From: Bordetella parapertussis | GTDB taxonomy: Bacteria; Pseudomonadota; Gammaproteobacteria; Burkholderiales; Burkholderiaceae_C | Reading direction: 5' to 3' | Assembly: GCA_945882755.1 (NCBI GenBank) | Contig: CAMCWS010000051.1 | Location: 1 to 14,876 of the forward strand | Length of the DNA: 14,876 bases | In this document: positions 1 to 6,924 of the stretch, piece by piece | How positions within the stretch are numbered: the first letter of the stretch is position 1 | How the letters are laid out: each line of letters opens with the position of its first letter | Translations under genes and position numbers: made by a program | The notes under the pieces: generated by a model | Told to the model about the DNA's origin: nothing | The model's database searches: none | The model's input: the letters and a program-made list of their open reading frames with translations, nothing else

Positions 1-454
1 GCATCATGGATGCAGCATCTTTCACAGCAGCACGGATACGTGTGTAAGTACCGCAACGGCAGATGTTGCCAGCCATGGCGGCATCAATGTCTGCATCGCT
101 GGGGTTTTTATTTTTGCTGAGAAGCGCAGCGGCGCTCATAAGCTGGCCAGATTGGCAGTAGCCGCACTGGGGAACTTGGTGCTTGACCCATGCTTTTTGC
201 AGCGCGTGGGTGCCAGCAGTGCCAAGGCTTTCGACGGTGCTGACCTTTGTACCAGCAGCAGTGCCGATTTGGGTTTGGCAAGAACGAACGGCTTCGCCGT
301 TGACATGCACGGTACATGCGCCGCACAGGCCTGAGCCGCAACCAAATTTGGTTCCGGTCATGCCGAGTTCATCGCGAAGAACCCACAGCAGAGGGGTGTC
401 TGCGTCGGAGTTGGAATTAACGGTCTTACCGTTGACTTGAAGTTGAAGGCTCAT
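1..454 (-). CDS. [2Fe-2S]-binding small subunit of a molybdenum hydroxylase (isoquinoline 1-oxidoreductase alpha / aldehyde oxidase type), 3' end cut by window edge
   Basis: Electron-transfer subunit of a xanthine-oxidase-family enzyme. It passes electrons from a separate molybdopterin subunit, expected just beyond the left edge, to an acceptor such as a cytochrome. The readable 151 residues hold both iron-sulfur domains. The plant-type ferredoxin domain has Cys39, Cys44, Cys47 and Cys59 (motif CGSGLCGAC). The helical second domain has Cys97, Cys100, Cys132 and Cys134 (CGYC and CRCG). Family members are about 150-160 residues, so only the last few codons are missing. The ATG at 454 follows an AAGGAAG ribosome site. 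No signal peptide is visible, as usual for this subunit. The substrate cannot be read from this subunit: isoquinoline is only the name of the best-known relative, and many homologues oxidise aldehydes. It is transcribed away from the TonB receptor and shares its promoter region. Confidence 0.9.
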   Translation of the reverse strand, partial: MSLQLQVNGKTVNSNSDADTPLLWVLRDELGMTGTKFGCGSGLCGACTVHVNGEAVRSCQTQIGTAAGTKVSTVESLGTAGTHALQKAWVKHQVPQCGYCQSGQLMSAAALLSKNKNPSDADIDAAMAGNICRCGTYTRIRAAVKDAASMM

Positions 455-515
455 AAATACTTCCTTGGTTGAGGGATGCGGACAGCGGACATATTACTAA
501 TGAATCTTTTCCAAC

Positions 516-540
516 ACCCTAGGGAAACCCCTTGTAGGGT
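516..540. promoter_or_regulatory. Candidate operator 1: CCCTAGGG site with flanking inverted repeat
   Basis: On the plus strand CCCTAGGGAAACCCC (517-531) matches a second site at 620-634 in 13 of 15 bases. Read on the minus strand, toward the iron-sulfur gene, it is TTTCCCTAGG (518-527), ending 63 bases before the ATG. The outer bases form an inverted repeat, ACCCTA at 516-521 and TAGGGT at 535-540. A TAATAT -10-like hexamer lies on the minus strand at 491-496. Binding by the adjacent NarL-type regulator is inferred. Confidence 0.5.
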
Positions 541-616
541 CTCTCAAATTCTCGTTTTGAAACAACTTATTTAGCCGGCTGTTTCGATTTAACGCCGATT
601 TATTGGCGCGGGACTT

Positions 617-634
617 TTTCCCTAGGTAAATCCC
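617..634 (+). promoter_or_regulatory. Candidate operator 2: TTTCCCTAGG site ahead of the TonB receptor gene
   Basis: TTTCCCTAGG at 617-626 points toward the receptor gene and ends 58 bases before the ATG at 685. The longer match CCCTAGGTAAATCCC (620-634) repeats site 1. A TG-AATACT extended -10-like element lies at 651-658. If it is used, the site would overlap the -35 position, as expected for an activator-dependent promoter. The start point is inferred, not shown. Confidence 0.5.
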
Positions 635-684
635 AAAGTAGCACCTAAAGTGAATACTTTGTAAGACTTTTGAAAAGATTCACC

Positions 685-2880
685 ATGTACCTACCCTGTA
701 GAACCATTATCGCGACTGCCGTACTGTCGCTTTTTTCCGGCACGATCGCAGCGCAGGCCGCTACTACGGAAAACACCTTGCCCGCCATCACGGTTACCAG
801 CACGAGTATTTTGCCAAGTAGCGTGGAGAACTTGCCGGGTTCCTATTCGATCATGACCCGAGAGCAGATTGAGGCTCGTAACCCATTTTCAATTATTGAA
901 ACTATTCGCGAGATTCCAGGGCTGCATGTTGTTTCAGAGGACGCTGCTGGCACTCACCTCAATATTGGTATGCGTGGGCTGAATCCTCGTAGAAGTTCAC
1001 GCACGCTGCTTTTAGAAGATGGCGCACCCACCGTATTTTTTGCACCCTATGGAGATCCTTCATCGCACTATTCCACACCGATAGAGCGTATCGAGCGTAT
1101 CGAAGTGCTCAAAGGATCAGGCCAAATTTTGTATGGTCCGCAGACCATGGGCGGCATGATTAACTTTGTTACGAGACCTGTACCTACTAAGGGCACCGCA
1201 GGCTCGGTAAAAATCACAGCTGGAAACAATGGTTTTTACGATGGCCATTTCAATGTAGGCTCAGGTACCGAAAATGGCGGCTTGATGGTCGATGTGCTCA
1301 AAAAGAGTGGGGATGGTATTCGTACTGAACATCGTTTTGATGTGCAAGATGTGGCACTCAAAGGTCAGTACAAAATCAACCGGGATCAGAAGATTACCGC
1401 TAAGTATTCGAATTTCCAGGAAGATTCCATCTTTAGTGAGACGGGCTTAACTTCTACAGAATTTACTTCAACCCGATACGCCGGAACTTTCGCTAATGCA
1501 GCTGATACAGCAGAGCGCTTTACCATGACGCGCAATACGACGCAGGTGGTGCATGAGTGGGATTTGAATGCTGATACGAAACTCAGTACCCAATTTTATT
1601 ATTCACAAACTGATAGAGCGTCTCGTCGATCCAGAGAATTTGAGGAAGATGGTGGCGCATATGGTATGAATAACACCAGCGTATTTGCAGTCAGACCGCG
1701 AACCTATGAGTTCTTTGGTATCGAGCCAAAGTTCGAGGTAAAACACAATAGCTTTGGAATGCAAAACCAAGCTATTTTCGGGTTTCGCTACCATCAAGAA
1801 AAAATTGACCGGAAAAAATATGATCTGAACGGAGGAAATGGTGGGCTGTACGCTGCGGAGGAAGAGAATGAGCGCTTGACTGCGGATGTCAAGGCTCTTG
1901 CATATTACGCACAGAATACTTTCTTTACCGGTGATTGGTCGTTTACGCCGGGGCTTCGCCTAGAGGACGTGAATTCGAAAAAAGTTCTCTATGGAAGTGA
2001 TGAAAATTTTAGTAATGTTTTATCTACTCTTGAAACCAGCAAACTTCAAGCACTTCCTGGTTTTGGATTCACTTGGAATGGTTTAAATAAATCAACCGTT
2101 TTTGGTGGTATACATCGCGGATTTGCCCCGCCACGACCTGATCGAGATTTAGGCGGTGCAGACGGGGAAACCCTTCAGAGCGTTAAGCCTGAGTTGTCCA
2201 CCACGATTGAATTAGGTATTCGCTCATCGGTGCTTGAGTCTGGTTATGTTGAAAGTACCTTGTTCAACATGAACATTTCTGACATCGTAGTTCAATCGGA
2301 TAATGTTTTCCGAAATGAGGGCAAGGCCCAGCACACCGGTTTTGAGCTTGCTGGAAAGATCAACTTTGGTGAACTAACTGGCAAGAGAAACAATTACTAC
2401 GCCAGTCTCTCGTACACCAATCTTTTTGTTGCCAAGTTCAAAGACTCTGGGGAAGTCGGGGGTGAGGGCGAGGATGGTTATGGATCCTACTCTGCAGGAA
2501 ATCGCTTGCCATATGCACCCAAGCATACGCTTGCTTTAAATCTTTCCTATGAAGATCAGCAGGGATTGATAGGACGTGTGGGTGTGACGCATGTCAGTCA
2601 GCAGTTTGCCAATACAGACAATTATGTGGGTACAAGCCCTGCGGGGTACTGTGGCACTTTAAATAATGGCGATACTCAGACTAACTGTGGTCTATTTGGC
2701 GAAATACCCGCACTCACTTTATTCAACGCCTCAATGAGCTATTCACCCAAAGGCCAGAAGGTCACCTATTTCGTGAGCGGTGAAAATCTTGCCAATAAGA
2801 AGTATTTCAGCTCTCGTACCAATGGTTTACAACCCGGGCGCGATCGTACAGTTTTTGCTGGCTTGCGCTACGGTTTTTAA
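685..2880 (+). CDS. TonB-dependent outer-membrane receptor, FecA-like
   Basis: Outer-membrane gated porin that imports a scarce ligand (ferric chelate or another metal complex) using TonB-ExbBD energy. The 731-residue protein starts with a signal peptide, probably cut after AQA near residue 25. A TonB-box-like stretch (ITVTST) follows, then a plug domain of about 110 residues with the FecA-type motifs RGLNPRRSSR, APYGDP, YGPQTMGG and NFVTRP. The rest is the beta-barrel, ending in GLRYGF with the terminal Phe typical of barrel proteins. There is no N-terminal signalling domain, so FecIR-type sigma control is unlikely. The late segment near GYCG to TNCG has two Cys that could cross-link an extracellular loop. 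TTG at 670 would add MKRFT and give a more basic N-terminus but has no ribosome site. The ATG at 685 has a weak GAAAAG. Base composition is visibly richer in A+T than the housekeeping genes to the right. The ligand is not readable from sequence. Confidence 0.9.
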   Translation: MYLPCRTIIATAVLSLFSGTIAAQAATTENTLPAITVTSTSILPSSVENLPGSYSIMTREQIEARNPFSIIETIREIPGLHVVSEDAAGTHLNIGMRGLNPRRSSRTLLLEDGAPTVFFAPYGDPSSHYSTPIERIERIEVLKGSGQILYGPQTMGGMINFVTRPVPTKGTAGSVKITAGNNGFYDGHFNVGSGTENGGLMVDVLKKSGDGIRTEHRFDVQDVALKGQYKINRDQKITAKYSNFQEDSIFSETGLTSTEFTSTRYAGTFANAADTAERFTMTRNTTQVVHEWDLNADTKLSTQFYYSQTDRASRRSREFEEDGGAYGMNNTSVFAVRPRTYEFFGIEPKFEVKHNSFGMQNQAIFGFRYHQEKIDRKKYDLNGGNGGLYAAEEENERLTADVKALAYYAQNTFFTGDWSFTPGLRLEDVNSKKVLYGSDENFSNVLSTLETSKLQALPGFGFTWNGLNKSTVFGGIHRGFAPPRPDRDLGGADGETLQSVKPELSTTIELGIRSSVLESGYVESTLFNMNISDIVVQSDNVFRNEGKAQHTGFELAGKINFGELTGKRNNYYASLSYTNLFVAKFKDSGEVGGEGEDGYGSYSAGNRLPYAPKHTLALNLSYEDQQGLIGRVGVTHVSQQFANTDNYVGTSPAGYCGTLNNGDTQTNCGLFGEIPALTLFNASMSYSPKGQKVTYFVSGENLANKKYFSSRTNGLQPGRDRTVFAGLRYGF

Positions 2881-2932
2881 CATTGGACGGATCCATGCGG
2901 CAAGTATGAGCTGTGGGTATGCGCTACAAGTT

Positions 2933-3574
2933 TTAAGAACCCACCACTTCAATCACCTGATGGCGCTGGGCTAAATGCACCAGCGCCGTCATGGTTTCTA
3001 GGTGTAGTTTTTCTTTGATTTGGGTTTGGTTGTTCGATATGGTTTTATGACTGACATTCAACACATCGGCACATTCTGCAATGGTGTTGCCCAAGGCCAA
3101 TAGGCGAAAAATTTCATATTCCCGAGGCGACAAGGAAGCAATGCGCTGGGTTTCCAGTAGAAATTCACCCCTCAAAGTTTCAGTATGCAAACCTTGGCTG
3201 AGGTACAACTGACCTAGAAAAACTGCTTGCACTGCTCGTAACAGTTCTTCGGGCTCTGCATTTTTAGAGACAAAGCCCTGCGCCCCATTGTCCAGCGCCC
3301 GCTGCACAAGCTGGAGCGAGTCGTACATGCTGCACACCAATACTTTGGCATCGGCTTGCCTTTGCAAAATCTTTTGCAACAAAGACAAACCGCCCATACC
3401 CGGCATGGAGACATCAGTGACAGTGACATCGGGCAGATGCAATTGAAAAGCTTGGTAGCCTTCGTCAGCGTTGGTGGCCTCTGCGACCACCTCAAGGCCA
3501 GGCTCTTGCAATAACAATCGTTTGTAGCCTGTTCGGACCACCGGATGGTCATCAATCAACAGCACACGAATCAC
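2933..3574 (-). CDS. NarL/FixJ-family response regulator
   Basis: DNA-binding output of a two-component system, 213 residues. The receiver domain covers about residues 1-120, with acidic pair Asp8/Asp9, phosphoacceptor Asp54, Ser82 and Lys104 all in place. The C-terminal LuxR-type helix-turn-helix runs from about 145 to 205 (LSPREYEIFRLLALG, then IAECADVLNVSHKTISN). It starts with GTG at 3574, preceded by a strong AAGGAG five bases upstream. The GTG overlaps the kinase stop (GTGA), so the two are translationally coupled. It converges on the receptor gene with 52 bases between and no clear terminator hairpin there. The likely targets are the CCCTAGG sites ahead of the receptor and iron-sulfur genes; this is an inference from proximity. 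Confidence 0.92.
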   Translation of the reverse strand: MIRVLLIDDHPVVRTGYKRLLLQEPGLEVVAEATNADEGYQAFQLHLPDVTVTDVSMPGMGGLSLLQKILQRQADAKVLVCSMYDSLQLVQRALDNGAQGFVSKNAEPEELLRAVQAVFLGQLYLSQGLHTETLRGEFLLETQRIASLSPREYEIFRLLALGNTIAECADVLNVSHKTISNNQTQIKEKLHLETMTALVHLAQRHQVIEVVGS

Positions 3575-4482
3575 AAAGACTCCTTAGGGATCTGTATGGC
3601 CAAGCGCAAACCCTGACCGAGCTTGCTGCTGATGGACAGGCTGCCCGCCACACTGGCGACACGCTCTTGCATACCCAACAGACCAAAGCCTGGGTGTACT
3701 GCTTGGGTATCCGCCATACCCCGACCGTCGTCTTCAATGTTCAAGTTCAGTCCTTTTGAATCCAGCGTCAGTTGTACACGTACATGTTTGGCATGGGCAT
3801 GTCGTGTGACATTGGTGAGTGCTTCTTGCACGATACGGTAAACAGTCACGCAAGCATAGTCATTTAAACCCTCGGGCAGGGTTGGTATCTTGAACTCACA
3901 AACCGTTTGGGTGTTTTGCTGCCAGTTATCACACAAAGTCATCAAGGCCTGCTCTAAACCCATGCTGTCAAGCGCAGGTGGGCGCAATCGATGCAACATC
4001 TGCCGCGTCATTTGCGACAAATGCTGAGCAGACTCGCCAATGCGTTTAACAGACTCGTCGGCTTCGGGATGAAGCCGTCCAATGCGCTGCAACACCGCAA
4101 CCTCTGTGCGGATGGCTGTGCTGGTTTGTCCCATGTCATCGTGCAACTCTCGGGCCAAGGCCAGTCGCTCATCTTCCTTTGCGGTATAGAGTCTTTGCAA
4201 CAGGTCACTTTTATGTTGCAGCAGTTCTTGCACTTTGAGTTCAGAACGACTGCGCTCTTGTAGCTGGGCATGGGCTTCTTGGGAGCGCCGCCAAGCAAAC
4301 CACCACAAGCCCAGGCTCAACACAAGCAGTGTCAATGGCAACTCATCCAGTTGCAAGGCTTCGTAGTTTTGACTGAACAAAGCGACTTGTTCTTGTAATT
4401 CTGTCATGGTCGCCACGCCGGCAAAAACCAAGACGACGATCAAGACCAGCGAAAGGTCTTTATGAATTTGTTTGAGTTTCAT
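3571..4482 (-). CDS. Sensor histidine kinase, HisKA_3 (NarX/DesK) type with two membrane helices
   Basis: Inner-membrane kinase of 303 residues that phosphorylates the response regulator encoded just downstream. Helix 1 is about residues 11-27 and helix 2 about 49-65, with only some 20 residues between them. There is therefore no large periplasmic sensor domain, and the signal may be sensed in the membrane or through a partner. A coiled linker (about 66-105) leads to the HisKA_3 dimerisation domain with phospho-His114 in RELHDDMGQ. The ATPase domain shows the N box (QEALTNVTRHA, Asn224), G1 (DDGRGM, 251-256) and G2 (GFGLLGM, 265-271). The upstream ribosome site is weak. The gene lies in an A+T-rich stretch with a possible operator at 4569-4582. 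The stimulus is unknown. Confidence 0.92.
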   Translation of the reverse strand: MKLKQIHKDLSLVLIVVLVFAGVATMTELQEQVALFSQNYEALQLDELPLTLLVLSLGLWWFAWRRSQEAHAQLQERSRSELKVQELLQHKSDLLQRLYTAKEDERLALARELHDDMGQTSTAIRTEVAVLQRIGRLHPEADESVKRIGESAQHLSQMTRQMLHRLRPPALDSMGLEQALMTLCDNWQQNTQTVCEFKIPTLPEGLNDYACVTVYRIVQEALTNVTRHAHAKHVRVQLTLDSKGLNLNIEDDGRGMADTQAVHPGFGLLGMQERVASVAGSLSISSKLGQGLRLAIQIPKESL

Positions 4483-4681
4483 GATTTTGCAAGTTTGACT
4501 TAATCTATTTTAAATAGCTATGTCTTTTTAAATGAATACTAAATATTTGTTTAATTTCACAGAATCAACCCTTTAAGGGAAATACTATATTGCTCTCCCT
4601 TTTAGCTCGCAATGCCTCAGCAGAGTGCGCAGTTTTGGCACCAAACGCTGCAGTGTGTACGAAGAGGCAGAGAGGAAAACC
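4483..4681. other. A+T-rich intergenic region upstream of the kinase gene
   Basis: I see no gene here. About 4490-4600 is strongly A+T-rich and probably carries the minus-strand promoter for the two-component pair. The rest (4600-4681) reads into the tail of the acyl-CoA synthetase remnant and shows no recognisable coding signal. Confidence 0.5.
4569..4582 (-). promoter_or_regulatory. Inverted repeat CCCTTTAAGGG, possible third operator (autoregulation)
   Basis: The arms CCCTT/AAGGG flank a single T at 4569-4579. Read toward the kinase gene on the minus strand it is TTTCCCTTAA (4573-4582). It shares TTTCCCT and orientation with the two sites in the receptor promoter region, but it lies 90 bases before the start codon, not about 60. 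It is weaker evidence than sites 1 and 2. Confidence 0.3.
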
Positions 4682-4846
4682 TTAAGTGACTGCCTGAGAC
4701 TCGAAAGCGTCGATGGATTTTTGCCGCAAATTCCTGTGAACAATTTTTCCCGTGGCAGTGCTTGGCATGTCATGGGTTTGCAGAAAAACAAACTGTCGAG
4801 GGCGTTTGTAGCCCGCCAATCGACTGCTGCAAAAATCTTGCAAAGC
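4682..4846 (-). pseudogene. C-terminal remnant of an AMP-binding acyl-CoA synthetase
   Basis: The minus strand reads 54 residues to a TAA at 4682-4684. They match the end of an acyl-CoA synthetase: ALQDFCSSRLAGYKRPRQ, then FVFLQTHDMPSTATGK, then IVHRNLRQ. The AGYKRPR and TATGK segments are the hallmark C-terminal-domain motifs, and the Lys in TATGK corresponds to the adenylation Lys. An in-frame stop (4847-4849) lies directly upstream, and no other synthetase sequence is recognisable to the right. Roughly 450 residues are therefore gone. The substrate class cannot be read from the tail. Confidence 0.75.
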
Positions 4847-4918
4847 TTAACTGCTGGCTGATGTGAACCAATTCTTTCTGGCCATTCTGCAAGCGGCTCC
4901 CACCCGCCCACCCGCCAG

Positions 4919-5116
4919 CGATACGAAGAGGACTTGGAAGAAGCCATTGCCAAGGCCTTGCAACACCGCCCTGCCCTGCTGGATGTGCTGGTCACGCCGG
5001 AGGCCGCCTCATCTGACGCAAAATCGGGTCTGGCGTGGGTGCCGGATTTGCAGGCACTCGCTGCGTGGGATGATGCAGAACGCCAATGGCGTGAAAAGCA
5101 ATCCTCTGAAAAATGA
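4919..5116 (+). pseudogene. C-terminal remnant of a thiamine-diphosphate enzyme (acetolactate synthase-like)
   Basis: The frame starting at RYEEDLEEAIAKALQHRPAL, then LDVLVTPEA, then KSGLAWVPDLQALAAWDDAE, and ending at TGA 5114-5116, is the end of a thiamine-diphosphate-dependent enzyme of the acetolactate synthase/decarboxylase superfamily. About 65 of the usual 550-600 residues survive. No suitable start codon with a ribosome site exists, and the sequence just upstream (4862-4918) is not recognisable. The stop lies 19 bases before the GntR gene, so the regulator probably formed the tail of the same operon. The exact reaction is not determinable. Confidence 0.7.
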
Positions 5117-5135
5117 TCAGAACAACAGGTGTCTT

Positions 5136-5792
5136 GTGAAAATTTTGTCCGTTCAACCCAACCTTGTCGAGCAAGTACATGAAGCCATTTTGTTAGAGAT
5201 TTCCTCTGGCAAATTGGCGCCAGGCTCACGCATCATTCAAGAACAAATTGCCACCGAACTGGGCGTTTCACGCCAACCCGTGCAACAAGCCTTGCTGCTG
5301 CTGCGCAACCAAGGGCTGCTGCGCGATGCGCCTGGGCGCGGTCTGATCGTCGCCCCGCTAGACCCTGATCACATTCGACAGATGTACGACGTACGTGCGG
5401 TCATTGAAGGTTTGGCTTTCAGAAAAGCCGCACTGAACAACGCAGACCTTGCCAAAAGCGATGGCCCAGCTTTCATCACCAAAGGCCGACAAGCGGCGCA
5501 AACTGGGTCGGTCACTGACTTGATTGCCGCCGACATGGCGTTCCACCATTTTGTGTATTCCTTGTCGGAAAACCTGCTGGTGGCACCCACCATGGATGCG
5601 CATTGGACCTATACCCAGCGTGTCATGGGAGAGGTGTTGATGCGGGATGAAAAACCCCGCGATATTTGGGACCAGCACGAGGCTTTGCTGCAGTCCATCA
5701 TCAGTGGCGACGGGAATGCGGCAGAGACCCATGCCAGAGAACATATCTTGGCAGCGGCTGACTTCATCATCGAGCGCATTTCAGCGCATTAA
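5136..5792 (+). CDS. GntR-family transcriptional regulator, FCD subfamily
   Basis: Cytoplasmic ligand-responsive DNA-binding protein, 218 residues. The winged helix at about 8-70 contains IQEQIATELGVSRQPVQQAL and the wing GRGLIVAPL. The C-terminal FCD ligand domain has the expected acidic/His metal-site pattern: the AADMAFHHF segment, DQHEALL, and the late REHI. The reading frame is open back to 4863, but that stretch is out of frame with the thiamine-diphosphate remnant and has no domain. I therefore start at GTG 5136, with AGGTG just upstream at 5127-5131. FCD regulators usually control adjacent catabolic genes, and here those neighbours are only remnants. Its stop and that of the convergent hydrolase share a perfect palindrome, TAAGCGCTTA (5790-5799). 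Confidence 0.88.
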   Translation: MKILSVQPNLVEQVHEAILLEISSGKLAPGSRIIQEQIATELGVSRQPVQQALLLLRNQGLLRDAPGRGLIVAPLDPDHIRQMYDVRAVIEGLAFRKAALNNADLAKSDGPAFITKGRQAAQTGSVTDLIAADMAFHHFVYSLSENLLVAPTMDAHWTYTQRVMGEVLMRDEKPRDIWDQHEALLQSIISGDGNAAETHAREHILAAADFIIERISAH

Positions 5793-5796
5793 GCGC

Positions 5797-6588
5797 TTAC
5801 CAGCTGTTGCGCAGTTCGCGCAGTTTTTGAAACACGGTCTGCGTATCGGGTTGTGCGGGCAAGTCGGGAAAGCTTTTTCTCAGCTCTGCCACCACCTGCT
5901 GACTGCCCAAGCGAAAAAACGTATTCACCTCTTGCTCCACGCTGAGGGTGGACACAAAGGCATGGTTCAGGTCTTGGCCGCTCACTTGTGTCAGCAATGC
6001 TTGAGCGGCGGCGTTATCGGGTTCGCGGTTCAAGGTGAAACGCAAATTGTTTTCAATGTAGTCATGGCCTGGGTAAATCAGGGTGTTGCTGGGTAAGCGG
6101 CTCAGTTGTTCGTCAAAGGTTTGAAACAGCGCCTGCACATTGCCGCCGTTGTGGCAATTGCCCGCTCCCGCATTGAACAAGGTGTCGCCAGAGAACAAAG
6201 CCGGTTGATCCGTGTGCGAGCGCAAGCAAATATGGCAATAGGTGTGGCCAGGAGTATCCAAGGCTTCCAGCTCCACCGTTTTGCCCACCTTGATGATGTC
6301 ACCCGCCAACAGGCCGCGAAACAAGCCGGGAATGGCACCCGTCGCTTTGGCGTGTGCCAGTACTTTGGCACCGGTGGCGTCCACCACCGCTTGGTTGCCG
6401 CCAATGTGGTCGTGGTGCTCATGGGTGTTGAGTATTTGGGTGATGCTCCAGCCCTCGTCTTTGGCTACTTTCAAGCATTGGGCGCTGTCCAAAGGGTCTA
6501 TGGCCAAGGCCTCGCCGGTTTGCGAACAAGCGACAAGGTAGTTGAAGTTACGGTAGGGGTTGGCAGTCCAAATTTGTTTAACCAGCAT
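5797..6588 (-). CDS. gloB: Hydroxyacylglutathione hydrolase (glyoxalase II), metallo-beta-lactamase fold
   Basis: Hydrolyses S-D-lactoylglutathione to D-lactate and glutathione, the second step of methylglyoxal detoxification in the cytoplasm. The 263-residue protein has the metal motif THEHHDHIGG (His56, His58, Asp60, His61), with further ligands His115, Asp135 and His175 in GHTYCH, SGDTLF and YPGHDY. The glyoxalase II C-terminal domain ends in FQKLRELRNSW, where basic residues bind glutathione in the family. The loop after SGDTLF reads NAGAGNCHNGG, where classical enzymes have a VAGCGR-like sequence, so a related thioester hydrolase is possible. The ATG at 6588 has an AAGGT ribosome site. 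The gene is divergent from the small secreted-protein gene. Confidence 0.85.
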   Translation of the reverse strand: MLVKQIWTANPYRNFNYLVACSQTGEALAIDPLDSAQCLKVAKDEGWSITQILNTHEHHDHIGGNQAVVDATGAKVLAHAKATGAIPGLFRGLLAGDIIKVGKTVELEALDTPGHTYCHICLRSHTDQPALFSGDTLFNAGAGNCHNGGNVQALFQTFDEQLSRLPSNTLIYPGHDYIENNLRFTLNREPDNAAAQALLTQVSGQDLNHAFVSTLSVEQEVNTFFRLGSQQVVAELRKSFPDLPAQPDTQTVFQKLRELRNSW

Positions 6589-6678
6589 GGCAAAGACCTT
6601 GGTTGGGGCGGTGTAAGCCTGTGTAAAAGGAAGTGTTCTAAACTGAAATCACCCTATGACTGATTTAGCGAGGAAATG

Positions 6679-6921
6679 ATGAAGCAATTATGGTTGATCT
6701 TGGTTTTGTCCATGCATTCTTTGGCATTCGCCCACTGCCCCGGCCCCGTCCCCTGCGAAATGAAATACGTGGACAACGCTTTTGGCAAGACCACCAAAAC
6801 TGGTGCAGAGCTTGAAAAAGCCAAGGCCATGCGCGAAGAGGGCGAGCGTCTCTTCAAAGAAGGCAAAGAAGACGAAGCTTTGAAGATTTTGAAAGAAGCG
6901 AAAAAGTTTTTGCTGGAGTAA
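6679..6921 (+). CDS. Small secreted protein of unknown function
   Basis: I do not recognise this 80-residue protein. It has a clear signal peptide (a hydrophobic run, then SLAFA before HCPGP), so it is probably periplasmic. The mature part begins with two Cys in CPGPVPC. It ends with a charged amphipathic helix pair (GERLFKEGKEDEALKILKEA) that resembles a single TPR-like repeat. Two ATGs are adjacent (6676 and 6679). I chose the second because GAGGAA sits at the proper distance from it. Three bases separate its stop from the next gene, so the two are probably co-transcribed. Confidence 0.75.
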   Translation: MKQLWLILVLSMHSLAFAHCPGPVPCEMKYVDNAFGKTTKTGAELEKAKAMREEGERLFKEGKEDEALKILKEAKKFLLE

Positions 6922-6924
6922 ACA

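Noticed and set aside
593..608. Small hairpin CGCC/GGCG and the 11-bp-spaced CGATTTA repeat (585-602) in the receptor upstream region
   Set aside because: The elements are short and likely by chance. Neither has a counterpart near the other promoters.
2881..2932. Terminator between the convergent receptor and regulator genes
   Set aside because: Only a four-base TGGA/TCCA pairing is visible, with no T-run, so I do not call a terminator.
4863..5135. N-terminal extension of the GntR gene (frame open from 4863)
   Set aside because: The 91 extra residues lie in a frame other than that of the thiamine-diphosphate enzyme remnant on the same strand, have no domain and an odd Arg/Pro-rich composition, and the GTG at 5136 has a ribosome site.
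4585..5229. Long minus-strand open frame of 214 codons
   Set aside because: It crosses both remnants in the wrong frame and runs into the GntR gene. The acyl-CoA synthetase motifs are in a different minus-strand frame.
5790..5799. Perfect palindrome TAAGCGCTTA at the GntR/gloB convergence
   Set aside because: It arises from two stop codons around GCGC. The stem is too short and has no T-run, so it is not called as a terminator.
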